Of a stretch of 64,000 nt of DNA, positions 54,483 to 64,000 are shown one piece after another. Location: assembly GCA_030867875.1 (NCBI GenBank), contig JAOWCC010001634.1, positions 3,493,258 through 3,557,257 on the forward strand, in the 5' to 3' direction. The notes below the pieces were generated by a model. It was given only the letters and a program-made list of their open reading frames with translations. It was not told the DNA's origin and did no database searches. The number at the start of each line of letters is the position of its first letter. Within the stretch, counting starts at the first letter, position 1. The position numbers were made by a program, and so were the translations under genes. This DNA is from Actinernus sp. WN-2022. Lineage: Eukaryota; Cnidaria; Anthozoa; Actiniaria; Actinernidae.

Positions 54483-55523
54483 CGGGTGCATTGTGGGAAC
54501 GATTTCCCGTTACTGTCCCGCACTGAAACCGATGCGACAATGACTACGTATACGTACTGTTAAAGTCCATCTAAGGGTTTTGGATGTAGTAACTAAACAA
54601 AATTTTCCCAGTACTAAACAGCTTTTAAATGTCGTATTTATTTTAAAAAGCATCATCTCAGCAATAATCAGCAATAATCTCCGCAGTTATGAGCGCGTAG
54701 ATTATTGTCGCGGTTCGTGACTAGCGCGCTGGCTGTTTGGAACGTCTAGCCCAGCTAGCAGAGTACTAGATGAAGTAAATAAAAATATATGTTTCTATTA
54801 TTAGCCTCATTAGGTGTAGACAATTTCAAGCCTTTCTTAAGAAAAGCCTTCCAACCTTCACCAACAATATCGGGCTGTGTTCAACAAACAATAACATACA
54901 AAGGAGATACTGAAATGTAAATTCAAGGTACGCACGAATTTCTAGACTTAGGAAGCAATTATTTCTAAATCATTTTGTTTTAATCCAATGGCAATATTTG
55001 TCCAAAAATAGTAGTAAGCAATGCGAAAAATGAAATCATTTGTGAATTTTAAAAATCATGATTCATTGGAAGGTTTGATATTTGATCGTTATAACATGCT
55101 TTGTAATTATCATATTTTCGCTAATATGCTAATGTTTTCGTTTGCAGTGTCGACGTTTTCATAACTAATAAAACCTTAGGGAACAAACTTTTACTTCTGA
55201 AATAACCTTTGAACCTTCTCGGATGATAAAGTAGGAAAGCACGGCTTTATTTACATGTATTTCCGTCTAGTACTCTCAGCTTTAGCCAGCGCGCTAGTCA
55301 CGAACCGCGAGAATAATAATATCTCATCTACGCGCTCATAACTGCAGAGATTATTGTCGGATGATGCTTTTAAAAATAAATACGACATTTAAAAGCTGTT
55401 TAGTACTGGAAAAATTTCGTTTAGTTACTACATCCAAAACCCTTGGATGTACATATACGTAGCCATTATCGCATCGGTTTCAGTGCGGGACAGTAACAGG
55501 AAATCGTTCCCACAATGCACCCG
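54483..55523. mobile_element. 1041-bp foldback element, ~250-bp inverted arms
   Basis: cgggtgcattgtgggaacga... at the left (to about 54735) is mirrored by ...tcgttcccacaatgcacccg at the right (from about 55270). Pairing extends through aaaccgatgcg, gtagtaactaaac, tgtcgtatttatttt and ctagcgcgctggct. The centre of about 530 bp is AT-rich and non-coding. Confidence 0.88.
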
Positions 55524-56093
55524 ACACGCTTGGCACAAATGACCCTAAAATCTATCACTTTGCTATATTTTCAAAAGTTTCCAACATAGAAGATTGAATT
55601 TTTGTGGGATGATGAAGACCGACGACCTAAACAAAATCCGATGATTTGATCTACCGTAGACATCTTGATGACGTCACAGTTACGTCATGTATCCATTTAT
55701 AATAGGTTTCTCGATGTTTTCAATTACCTTGAACATCAGTAAATTTTATATTTTCGATTTTCCATCATGTCGACAACAAAGAAACCGAAAACACAAGTTC
55801 GATTGGTTAAGAGGAAGAAAAGTTATGAAATTTTGAATTTTGGCAATTTCCCGCCAATATTTGGCGGGAAATATTCAATACAGAACCATTTACAAAATAA
55901 GTTCTTCATTCATCTTTTAGAGTTTAAAATATTTGTTTACGACAATCTAGTAATCAAAAGAGTAAATGGGTACTCACAACCGTATGTTTTTAGAATTTTC
56001 AATTTTTGAGAGGAAATACTTTAAAATTCGCAGTGAAAAAGAGGAAACGTCATTATGACGTCATATATTTTTGAAAACGTCTTTTAAAAATAA

Positions 56094-57537
56094 CAAGAGC
56101 CCATCTGGGCTTTCACTCGGGCCACATGAGATTGAAGATGAAATACACTTTCATTTGAAATCCTCTTAGTATCAAGTCGTGCTTTAATTCGCCAGTGAGA
56201 ACGTCAAAAAAACAGACTGGTCTATTAATCGCTTTTATGGCATGACTATGATAACGCAGGATTCGAACAACAGAATACTGGCAAATTCAAGTGTATAAAT
56301 GCAATACAATGACATATTCAGACTTTGAATTTGATTGAAAATAGATCAAAAACTCGGGGAAATGTCCGGCTAAAACTGTATGAATAAATGTGAAATGAAA
56401 CATAAATTTCATAGCAAGAAAAACAATTGTAATTCCTATAAATGAGAAAGCTCTTCTATTAAGCCGCTTCTCATATACACAGACTGTTTCACAAAAAACA
56501 TTTGCGCTTATCGACACAAGAATTCAGTTGACCTTTCAAATAATTTATTCTGAGGTACGCATACTCTAAATCAGATGTTAAATAAAGCGATAATTAGAAG
56601 GAAAAGTACATTAACAAACAAACTGAGAGGAAATTTATTCAAATCAAAAAGAGTTTACTTACAGTACTTACGTAACTGACACCTTCGTGCACATATGCAC
56701 TGAATCGGAATGAAAGTCGAAGCCTACCTCGAACTTAACTTTCAGCTAACCTGTTTCCTTTCATTCCACAATGAATAATAATCTCATAAAGTAAGCCCGT
56801 AGCTTTCAATAAATTTGCCAGTGTCTGAATGAAACAGCTAGATCTTTTCCAATTTCTCTCACGAGTCACGGCAGAAGACAGTCTCAAGCTACAAAACTTG
56901 AATTTTGATCCTCTTCACAGTAACGTAATTTAACGTCTCCGATCAATTCATCTCTCTTTGCTGGCAGTTCATGCTTCTTGTTCGTGTAGTTGCCCCACTG
57001 AGCCGTAACCACAAAACGAGCACAGCATTTCAGTTGGCATACACTGCGTACATCTGCTTAACTAATTAGATTTGTAAAAATCTAAGCGGATCATGTAAAT
57101 ATTCCGCTTGGCTCAAATATGAGGGTTTCTGCCGTCAAAGTTCATTTCTTGTTTCAGTTTTCCCCATATTAGCAGACTTGTATAATGTCTCGAGCTCTCC
57201 GAATCCAGTAGAAAGACTCTGGTTATTCTGTCGTAAAACATGGACCTGACCCAAATTTAGGTTGTATTGCATCATTGCCCACGATGGAATAGATTTCTGA
57301 CAATGACTATTTGAAATTGATATCTCCTTGTCTCGCCTAGTCTGAGCTTTGAATTTTCTTATCTGAGCGCGCCTGAGGAAATCTAACCTTTGTTTGCGTG
57401 ACCAGCATAGTGCAATCTGATTGGTTCGAATTTGACCTTTAACGCATGCGCAGAAGCCGTCTGACACTAATTAAAAATAATAATAATAACCACTTGCATT
57501 TTAAGACTCGGCGCTGCCACAGGCAGCCCGAGTAACT
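56094..57537. mobile_element. Second candidate of the cccgagtaac-ending family
   Basis: Starts ataacaagagcccatctggg and actcgggccac, and ends with (aat)n, cttgcattttaagactcgg, then ggcagcccgagtaac. Compare 43545-46285. The minus ORF at 57135-57467 has a basic segment (RKQRLDFLRRAQIRKFKAQT) but no known domain. Confidence 0.35.
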
Positions 57538-58034
57538 ATTCAAGTATTTTTCGGGTTTTAAAGAGGAACTGTACTTACTGTACACTGAATAGCCGCAATA
57601 TGGTCTTTTTATGTTTATTCCATTTAGAAAGCATGACTGATGTCAGACCCATGACATCAGAAAATGTGACGTCACAGGAAACTTCAGTTCTTAATAACTC
57701 AGCAAATATTTATCGTAGAGACTTTAAAATTGCGGCAATCAAAAACACATTTTTATGTTATTGTAATAACATGCTTTATTTCAAACGTATAGGTAACGCA
57801 GAATTTGACCTTAAAAGGAGTCGTTCGTTATGACGTCACGCTAACGTCAATATACAAACGTGTTTGATCCTAAAGACGTTATTTCATTTTAATATTAACA
57901 TACGAAAATTTCGTTAAATTTGACAGCGAATTAAACAAGATGTGCTGGTTTATATATTTTTGGCTCGCTTTTAGTGATCGATTTTGAGGTAACTTATGCC
58001 AGGCGTGCGATATGTTAATATGTTGGACACCTCA

Positions 58035-59571
58035 TAATTTTTGCAATTCGCTGTATATACAACATTCATGAATGGTATGAATTAACGATAGCTCATATTA
58101 AGCTTACTTTTTGTTTTAAAAACTGACGAATAAAAATATAAATAATCAGCATAACTCAGTGTCAGGCATGGAGGCAATGTTGTGTTTAAACTGAGCTAAT
58201 GTATTTGCCTTCTTAGCCTGTTAGGCTGTTCCAAAGCATAGCACCGCTCTATTTGAAGCTGCGCTTTCGGTAGTTGGTTTTTGGCTTTGGAAGTGCTAGG
58301 TCCGTATCAAGGTTTCTTAGATTATATTGTATTTTACTTTCAGAAAGTCTTATAAATGATTCTCTTAAATATGGTGCAGATTGATTATTCAGCGTTTTAT
58401 ACATTAATGTCGATTTAATTTGAATTCGTCTTTCTTGGAGAGTTTTCCGGTCTAAGCAATCAAGTATATCTCCTGAGCGAGTTTCATAGCCTGCACCAGT
58501 AATTACTCTTGCCGCACGAGATTGCAATTTCTGTATTCTATCTTTAAGGCCTTTGCCGCAGGTATCCCACAAAGGGGAGCAGTAATCAAAATATGGTTGT
58601 ACTAGGGCTTTGTATATGCATTCAAGTGAAGTGATTGGCACGAAGGGCTTAATTCACCTCAAGGCTCCAATCCCTGCACTCGCCTTTTTACAAATGCTAT
58701 CAATGTGATTTTGAAAGGTTAGTCTCTCATCAATTTCTACTCCAAGACATTTGTGTGAGCCTACCCGAGCAACTTCAGCATTGTCTATAAATACATTGTT
58801 TGATATTTCCTCGATTTTGTTATTAAGATTAAATGCAGAGCCAATATTAATCATCAGCTTCGTCTTTGAAGGATGAAACTGTAGTTTGTTTACAGCAAGC
58901 CAATCACATATATTATCAATATCTGAATTTAAGTTAGAGGCAAGATCAGCTTCATTAAACGAAGATGTAAAGATTTGGATGTCGTCTGCGTATAGACAGG
59001 GAGTGGTAGAGGTAAGGCACTTTGGCAGGTCATTTATATATAACAGAAATAAGAGCGGTCCTAGGATTGAGTTTGAGGAACACCGCAAAGTATTTCTTTT
59101 GGGGATGACAGAGACCCATTAACAAAGCACTGTTGTTGCCTGCATTTAAGATAGGAAACGAACCATTTCAACTCACAACTCGAAACGCCGTAGAGTTTCA
59201 TTTTCTGAAGCAAGATTGAATGGTTTATCGAATCAAAGGCTTTTCGTATGTCTCAAAATACCACACCTGTCAACATTCCCTTATCCATACTTTCAAACCA
59301 CTTGTCGCATATCTGTATTAATGCTGATACCGTTGAATGTAACGGACGGAAGCTGGATTGAAATTTTGAAAGTATAGAGTTTCCCATAAGATACCCATAT
59401 AATTGTCGAAATATTTCTTTCTCGAACACTTTACATATTATCGGTAGGATTGAGATGGGTCTATAATTACCAGTTTCTCGGCGGTCATCCGCTTTGTAAA
59501 TTGGACTTACGCGCGCATGTTTCCAATCAACAATAAAAATCCCGGTGGAAAGGGAAAGGTTAAAAAAACAA
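58035..59571 (-). pseudogene. LINE ORF2, reverse transcriptase half, broken
   Basis: Minus-strand blocks in order: GNYRPISILPIICKVFEK and SSFRPLHSTVSALIQ (59576-59253), then a frame break and SILGPLLFLLYINDLPKCL with CLYADDIQIF (59088-58654). Next come CLGVEIDERLTFQNHI, then FDYCSPLWDTCGKGL and LQSRAARVITGAGYE (58641-58249). YADD is the catalytic palm motif. The endonuclease domain is missing because of 5' truncation, and at least three frame disruptions or stops separate the blocks. Confidence 0.88.
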
Positions 59572-59883
59572 GACAATTAAAATCCGAAGACATTTTCCCA
59601 TTTCTTATTTATAGGATAATATCGTTATTATCCTATTGTAAGTAGATGACGGGTGCCACCTGGTGGAGAAACTATCATTAAATCATTATTGTTATTATTA
59701 TTATTAGTAGTATTTTATGGGTTTCTTGTGGAATGCGGACAAAGATTGTACTCGAGATTTTACTCGCCTAAAGGCTCGTTATATACCAAATAATACACAT
59801 TTTTCATGAAAAATTCGCCCGTATTCCATAGAAAACCATAAAATAACCAGTAAATATCTATCTTCTGGGTAAAAAATGCATTA

Positions 59884-60180
59884 AGTCAAACGGACGCAAT
59901 ATTTTCACGCAACATTGTGTTGTGAAGTATGATGTTTGATGAAGTTTGATTTCCGTCAAACTTTCGTGCAACATCCACGCAGCATTTCTATCGTTGTTTA
60001 GAATGTTGCATCATATTGCGTTCGTTTGATCACCTTCGTGTAACATTGTTGTATCGGAGCATGCGCATCAGTTCATTTTATAGCACCCTTGGCATGGTGA
60101 CCTCTTATCGACAAACCGAGTAAAACATCCAAGATGTTGCGCGATGTTGCATGAAATGTTGCGTTCGTTGGACCAGGGCT
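59884..60180. mobile_element. Harbinger-type MITE, copy 2
   Basis: Counterpart of the MITE at 3971, flanked by TTA at 59881-59883 and 60181-60183. The left TIR has lost about six bases (agtcaaacgg). Confidence 0.75.
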
Positions 60181-60452
60181 TTACTGCTACACATACTAAT
60201 ATATATTATCAGTTGTCATTATCATCATTTTCTCATGTTATTATTATATTATTATTATTGCCATCAACTATATCATATTATTTTCATTATTCAGAGTACT
60301 ATTAGTGATTGCTAGTATTAATCATGATCAATTTTCGTTTCTTTTCATGGAGTTGTATTGAAATAAGTTAATTCAATATCTTCAATTTTTGAATAGGTCT
60401 GATGGAGGACGTTATCCCTCCGTTTTCCCAGCGTCAGTAAAAATCTACAAAA

Positions 60453-60511
60453 ATGAAGGCACGGGGAGGAATACTGATAGTCACTCTCGTCGGCTGTCTC
60501 TGTAGTGTGAG
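60453..60511 (+). CDS. Signal-peptide exon of a second channel paralogue (partial gene)
   Basis: 59 nt, ATG to a gtatgt donor at 60512: MKARGGILIVTLVGCLCSV plus the split Arg codon. It differs from the exon at 4542 by two bases, both changing the amino acid (Glu to Gly, Ile to Val), while donor, length and phase are preserved. No further receptor exon is seen before 64000. In the first gene exon 2 is 4.6 kb downstream, so the rest is expected beyond the window. It could alternatively be a dead duplicate of exon 1 only. Confidence 0.6.
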
Positions 60512-60539
60512 GTATGTACGCCCTGATCATCATAATCGT

Positions 60540-60795
60540 GCTAACCACCATCACCATGCACCATCACCACCACGCCACCACCACCACCATCATCATCATC
60601 ATCGTCGTCATCACCATCATCAGCATCACCATCACCACCACAACCACTGCTACCACCACGACCATGACCATGACCATCTCCGCCGCCGCCCCACCACCAC
60701 CACCGCCACCGCCATCATCACCACCATCAACCATCATCATCACCACCATCGTCATCGTCACCACCACCACTACAACTACCACCATCAGAAATCAA
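60540..60795. repeat. CAC/CAT/CCG trinucleotide microsatellite
   Basis: accaccaccaccatcatcat-type tract of about 250 bp, just inside the presumed intron 1 of the paralogue. It yields His-rich, Thr-rich and Val-rich frames that are artefacts. Confidence 0.9.
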
Positions 60796-61081
60796 AAAAG
60801 TAATATGTTTCATGTAACCGTTATGGAATTTCTATCGTGTTTTCAAAATCTGAATGAATCTTAAAATGACAAAGCCGTACGACTTATGGCTAATCATCAA
60901 CTATTATGTGCGTGTTTGTTGTTTTTGCTGTGCGGGCATTATAATAATTAATGCTTTAAAATCCAAGTGCTTTGAAGTAGGCACGACCGTACTCTTCGTT
61001 TGCATATGACATCATCAATGCCAAGTTGCTGGACATTAACAAAATATTCCTCGTTAGCTTCTCTTGTTTATAGTTCCACCC

Positions 61082-62890
61082 AGGTGGTGTGGGCGCTACG
61101 ACCGCAAAGCATTATTTTTTCCAAAAATTCAAGTTTTCAAGATGGCGGCGAATCAACTGTGAAAGTGTCATTTTGGCGGTAAGTTAAACGCTGGTCATGA
61201 GTTTTTCTTCTACGTTTCGTCACATATTTTAACATGAATAGAAATTAGAAGTATCGGTTTATCGATTTATCTTGATCATCGAGTCATTTCGGTGGTGTTT
61301 ATAGTACTTTTAGCCCTATATTTTACGGTGGAAATTATTACTTCTCAATGTGAATGAGATTCTTAAAAGCACGCATTAGAGACTTGGAAACTTTGACAAA
61401 ACCCATCGACGAATCTTCCTCTAAAGTTGGGAAATCATTCCTCAAATGTGTATGATTAAAACTGTATAAAAGCGCCTCTAAGCGCCACCTATCTTCGATT
61501 TGAATTTTTGACTTGAATTTGGGAAATTTTTGGCGATTAGGCTAAACTGCATAATAACAACACCGCTGCAGTGCCACTTAAAAAGATACTTCAAAACTTA
61601 GCTAAATTCTTCATTATAATTCAGGTGTATTTAGACTCGTTCTATGAATGATTTTGGGTTGGAAAAAGATTTTAATTTTTAATTTTGGGGGTTCAGTTTA
61701 GGTTTGTATGAAAATTTGAGAAAAGGAATTATACTGAGCAAAGTGGCATTGTACATTCAACTGTCACTACATGTCAGCTATTACATCAATTTTTATTCAT
61801 TTAATTATTTTAACAGATGACGGAATAATTACCAGCCCAGCAAGAGAGGTCACGGTGGTGCTACATGAGATACCCCTGGAAAGCCAGCTCAAAAATCTTG
61901 AGGTCGGCTAGTGCAACAAATGAGAGAAAAGCAAGAGCTATTCACAAGTTTTTTAAGCAAATAATTTATTTTCAAAATACCTTTCTTATGCACTCACCGT
62001 AAATCCTCTATTTAGCCCCCCCCCCTCTCTTTTAAGCCCCTCTCTTCTAATAAGCCCCCCTTTTTGAAGACAAAATTAATTAAGCCCCCCCCCCCCCCCC
62101 CCCCAAAAGGCAGTATTACTGCAGTAGTTGCGTTACTCCATTCTTGAATGTAATTAAACCTTATGAAGGTACCATACTATTTAAACAATATTTTATTCTT
62201 GAACTTTCGCTCCTTGACGGTTAATGTCATGTTTTAGTTTTCCCGCCTTGTGTCCCAGTTCCTTGTGGAGAATAAAAGGGAATTTTACACTGGTCTCTAC
62301 TGAACATTGGCTCTTCCATTGACATAATTAGCTCCCCCCCTGTCTAATAAGCCCTCCCAGGCCGATCAGGGGATAAGTTGGGGAATAAAAGGGGATTGAA
62401 TGTAAGTTTTGCCCCTGGGTAGGGGAAAATGCTTGACTTTGTTTGAAGTTCCAAGATAAGCGAGGGGGAATTTGTAAGATTATAATCTCACATAAGAGGT
62501 ATTTTCTGTTTAAGGAAAATGGGACCCAGGGGACTTTGACTAATAACATTCACCCCTGGGGAAAATCATGAAGTTTGTTCCACCCTTTTTGCAATCCTCT
62601 TGATCATCCTGGAGTCTACTCCTGGGGGAAGCTGCTGATAAGTGCATTATTTGATTCTGTGCACCTGCATTACAGTCATGTGGAAATATTTAAATTATCT
62701 AATTTAATATTAATGGCAACAATAAAACAAAAATTACATGTACAATGTATGTAACGTAATTATTTCATAGGACAAATCAACCTGAATTATAGAAAAGCTA
62801 ATTAATGCTTAAATGCTGGGGCATAGGGAGGCCCTTAAAATTGGGGAAAACTGGTGGGGGGGGGGGGGAGATGAATTCTGAGACATTTTC
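61082..62890 (+). other. Unique sequence after the duplication breakpoint; possible non-coding exons
   Basis: caagatggcggcgaatcaac (61139) followed by a gcg|gtaagt donor at 61180 looks like a transcript start, but the ORF ends after six codons. A stretch from 61816 after a ttttaacag acceptor is open for about 32 codons (VTVVLHEIPLESQLKNLEVG). C-runs with repeated ttaagcccc lie at 62010-62105, and a G-run at 62855-62868. None is assignable. Confidence 0.3.
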
Positions 62891-62894
62891 ATTG

Positions 62895-63985
62895 ACGACT
62901 TCTGTCTTCTCTTCATAACTTATATTAATGATCTCCCCTCTTGTGATCTATTCTCAGAGGTAAGAATGTATGCTGATGATACCAGCCTTACAGTAGCTGA
63001 TGCAGACCCAAATGTTCTAGAGCAACAAATGAACCATGACTTGAATAAGGTGCACATATGGTTAAAGGCAAATAAACTTAGTTTAAATATAGTAAAAACT
63101 AAGTTTATGATACTAAGTTGCAAGTCGGCATAAAATAAGACAACTTGAACATAATTTTATAATCAAAGTTGATCACAAACCCTTAGAGAGAACAAACTTA
63201 CAAATATCTTGGAGTTAGATTGATGAGTCCCTAACATGGAAACAACAGGTGGATAACATTTCTAAGAACATTTTAGGAGGGATTGGAGCTTTAAAACGAG
63301 TTAGAAGCCTTGTATCATTTGAAACTTTAAATACTATGTACAATTCCCTCGTACTACCATATCTCGATTACTGTAGTGCAGTATGGGGAACCTCATGTGG
63401 TAAAGGGCTATTGGATCACCTTCAAAAGCTCCAAAATAGAGCTGCCAGAGTGATTACCTTTTCTAATTATGATGAACCGTCATCTGGGCTACTGAATGAG
63501 CTAAATGGGACAATGTTGAGAACGGAAGATGCAAACAACTTGCAACTTTAATGTTTAAAACATTAAATGGGACTTCACCAGACTATTTGCATAAACTATT
63601 TGCAAATTCAAACACTGTACACTGTCTCCCATAGTTTAAGAAATTCAGCACATAATATTTTCATAAAACATCCACAGACTGAAGCTGGTAAACGTAACAC
63701 AGCTTTCAGTATCAGGGGGCCGTTCTCTGGAATAGCTTACCAGCTGCATGCGGCCAAAAACCAGCCAGACCTATACAATTTTAAGAGGTACTTAGGTCAA
63801 CTGTAAATAAATTTAATGATTATATTAATTAGCGATTAGAACATTTTAATATCTTAGTTTTAGCTTTTATATTTTTACTCATTATCGTAATTTTTACCTT
63901 TATACATGGCTCCCTTGGAGAGCATGTAACATGAAGAGACTCCGTGTTTAAATAAAAACTATGTATGTACATGTATGTTTGTCTC
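62895..63985 (+). pseudogene. CR1-like LINE, 3' fragment, frameshifted
   Basis: Plus strand: LHNLYINDLPSCDLFSEV, then MYADDTSLTVADADPN (YADD motif) and ANKLSLNIVKTKFMILSC. After a frame break come GGIGALKRVRSLVSF, LVLPYLDYCSAVWGTSCGKG and LQKLQNRAARVITFSNYDE (63249-63551), and then FSIRG and NQPDLYNFKRYLGQL to the stop near 63806. The 3' end has aaataaaaac followed by an atgt tandem tail near 63960. It is 5' truncated with several indels. Confidence 0.88.
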
Positions 63986-64000
63986 TCTCTTGGGCGGGTG

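Larger units (their letters stand above)
54453..58031. mobile_element. ~3.6-kb inverted-repeat element inside the LINE
   Basis: Starts ggtgtccaacttttcaacat and ends cgatatgttaatatgttggacacc-like, an inverted repeat of about 24-32 bp with one indel. The interior contains a nested foldback at 54483, an 80-codon Lys-rich ORF at 55767 (VRLVKRKKSYEILNFGNF) and the block 56094-57537. No transposase recognised, so it is probably non-autonomous. Confidence 0.65.
54353..59571 (-). mobile_element. 5'-truncated CR1-like LINE, interrupted
   Basis: The 3' end (tacatacata, actttattttaatacgctag, 54353-54450) and the coding part (58035-59571) belong to one minus-strand LINE split by the insertion at 54453-58031. 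Compared with copy 1 at 3650-3680, the LINE sits at gggaacaa|gacaatt, with aacaa on both sides as a likely short target duplication. Confidence 0.85.
50376..61081. repeat. Segmental duplication, copy 2
   Basis: Same order and orientation as 1-8326, with a LINE-based insertion at 54353-59571 and without the 3.3-kb block seen in copy 1. The match ends at 61081 (tatagttccacc), the same phrase that ends copy 1. Confidence 0.9.

Noticed and set aside
60453..60864. 116-codon His-rich ORF continuing from the signal peptide
   Set aside because: The frame passes a good gtatgt donor into a trinucleotide microsatellite; the equivalent in copy 1 is intronic, and several frames of the tract are open.

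Overview
The window is eukaryotic, intron-rich, AT-rich and dominated by repeats. It probably comes from an anthozoan cnidarian (coral, anemone or relative). That assignment is an inference from an animal Cys-loop receptor gene with GT-AG introns, CR1-like LINEs with SGNH-esterase ORF1, PIF/Harbinger DNA transposons, tRNA-derived SINEs, foldback elements and degenerate tyrosine-recombinase genes. No bacterial operon, CRISPR array or viral genome is present.

The one cellular gene that can be fully reconstructed is an eight-exon pentameric ligand-gated ion channel (GABA-A/glycine-receptor-like) on the + strand, 4542-24532. Its exons are 4542-4600, 9196-9284, 9920-9987, 18635-18855, 20708-20790, 21319-21444, 22763-23115 and 24197-24532. 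They join in phase into 1335 nt (444 aa) with signal peptide, Cys-loop, four membrane segments and stop codon. Its introns hold a decayed Harbinger transposon (10357-13879), LINE relics, MITEs, foldbacks and minisatellites. A CR1-like LINE with both ORFs open (ORF2 24864-27788, ORF1 27801-29267, minus strand) lies antisense, starting about 95 bp after the channel stop codon.

The first 8.3 kb of the window (upstream region, signal-peptide exon and part of intron 1) recurs at about 50376-61081, so a second channel paralogue probably starts at 60453 and runs off the right edge. The second copy is preceded by four 544-bp tandem units (48200-50375). It was later interrupted by a 5'-truncated LINE, which itself contains a 3.6-kb inverted-repeat element with a 1-kb foldback nested inside. 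A third, smaller and rearranged copy of one stretch sits at 32747-34250.

Between the two copies (29.5-48 kb) I see almost only repeats: LINE 3' tails, a possible LTR with primer-binding site, a frameshifted tyrosine recombinase (37201-38100, minus), a 57-bp minisatellite of about 44 units that is open in a single frame (38405-40935), SINE-like sequence and hairpins. One weak candidate membrane-anchor exon lies at 42975. The window ends in another CR1-like LINE fragment (62895-63985, plus).
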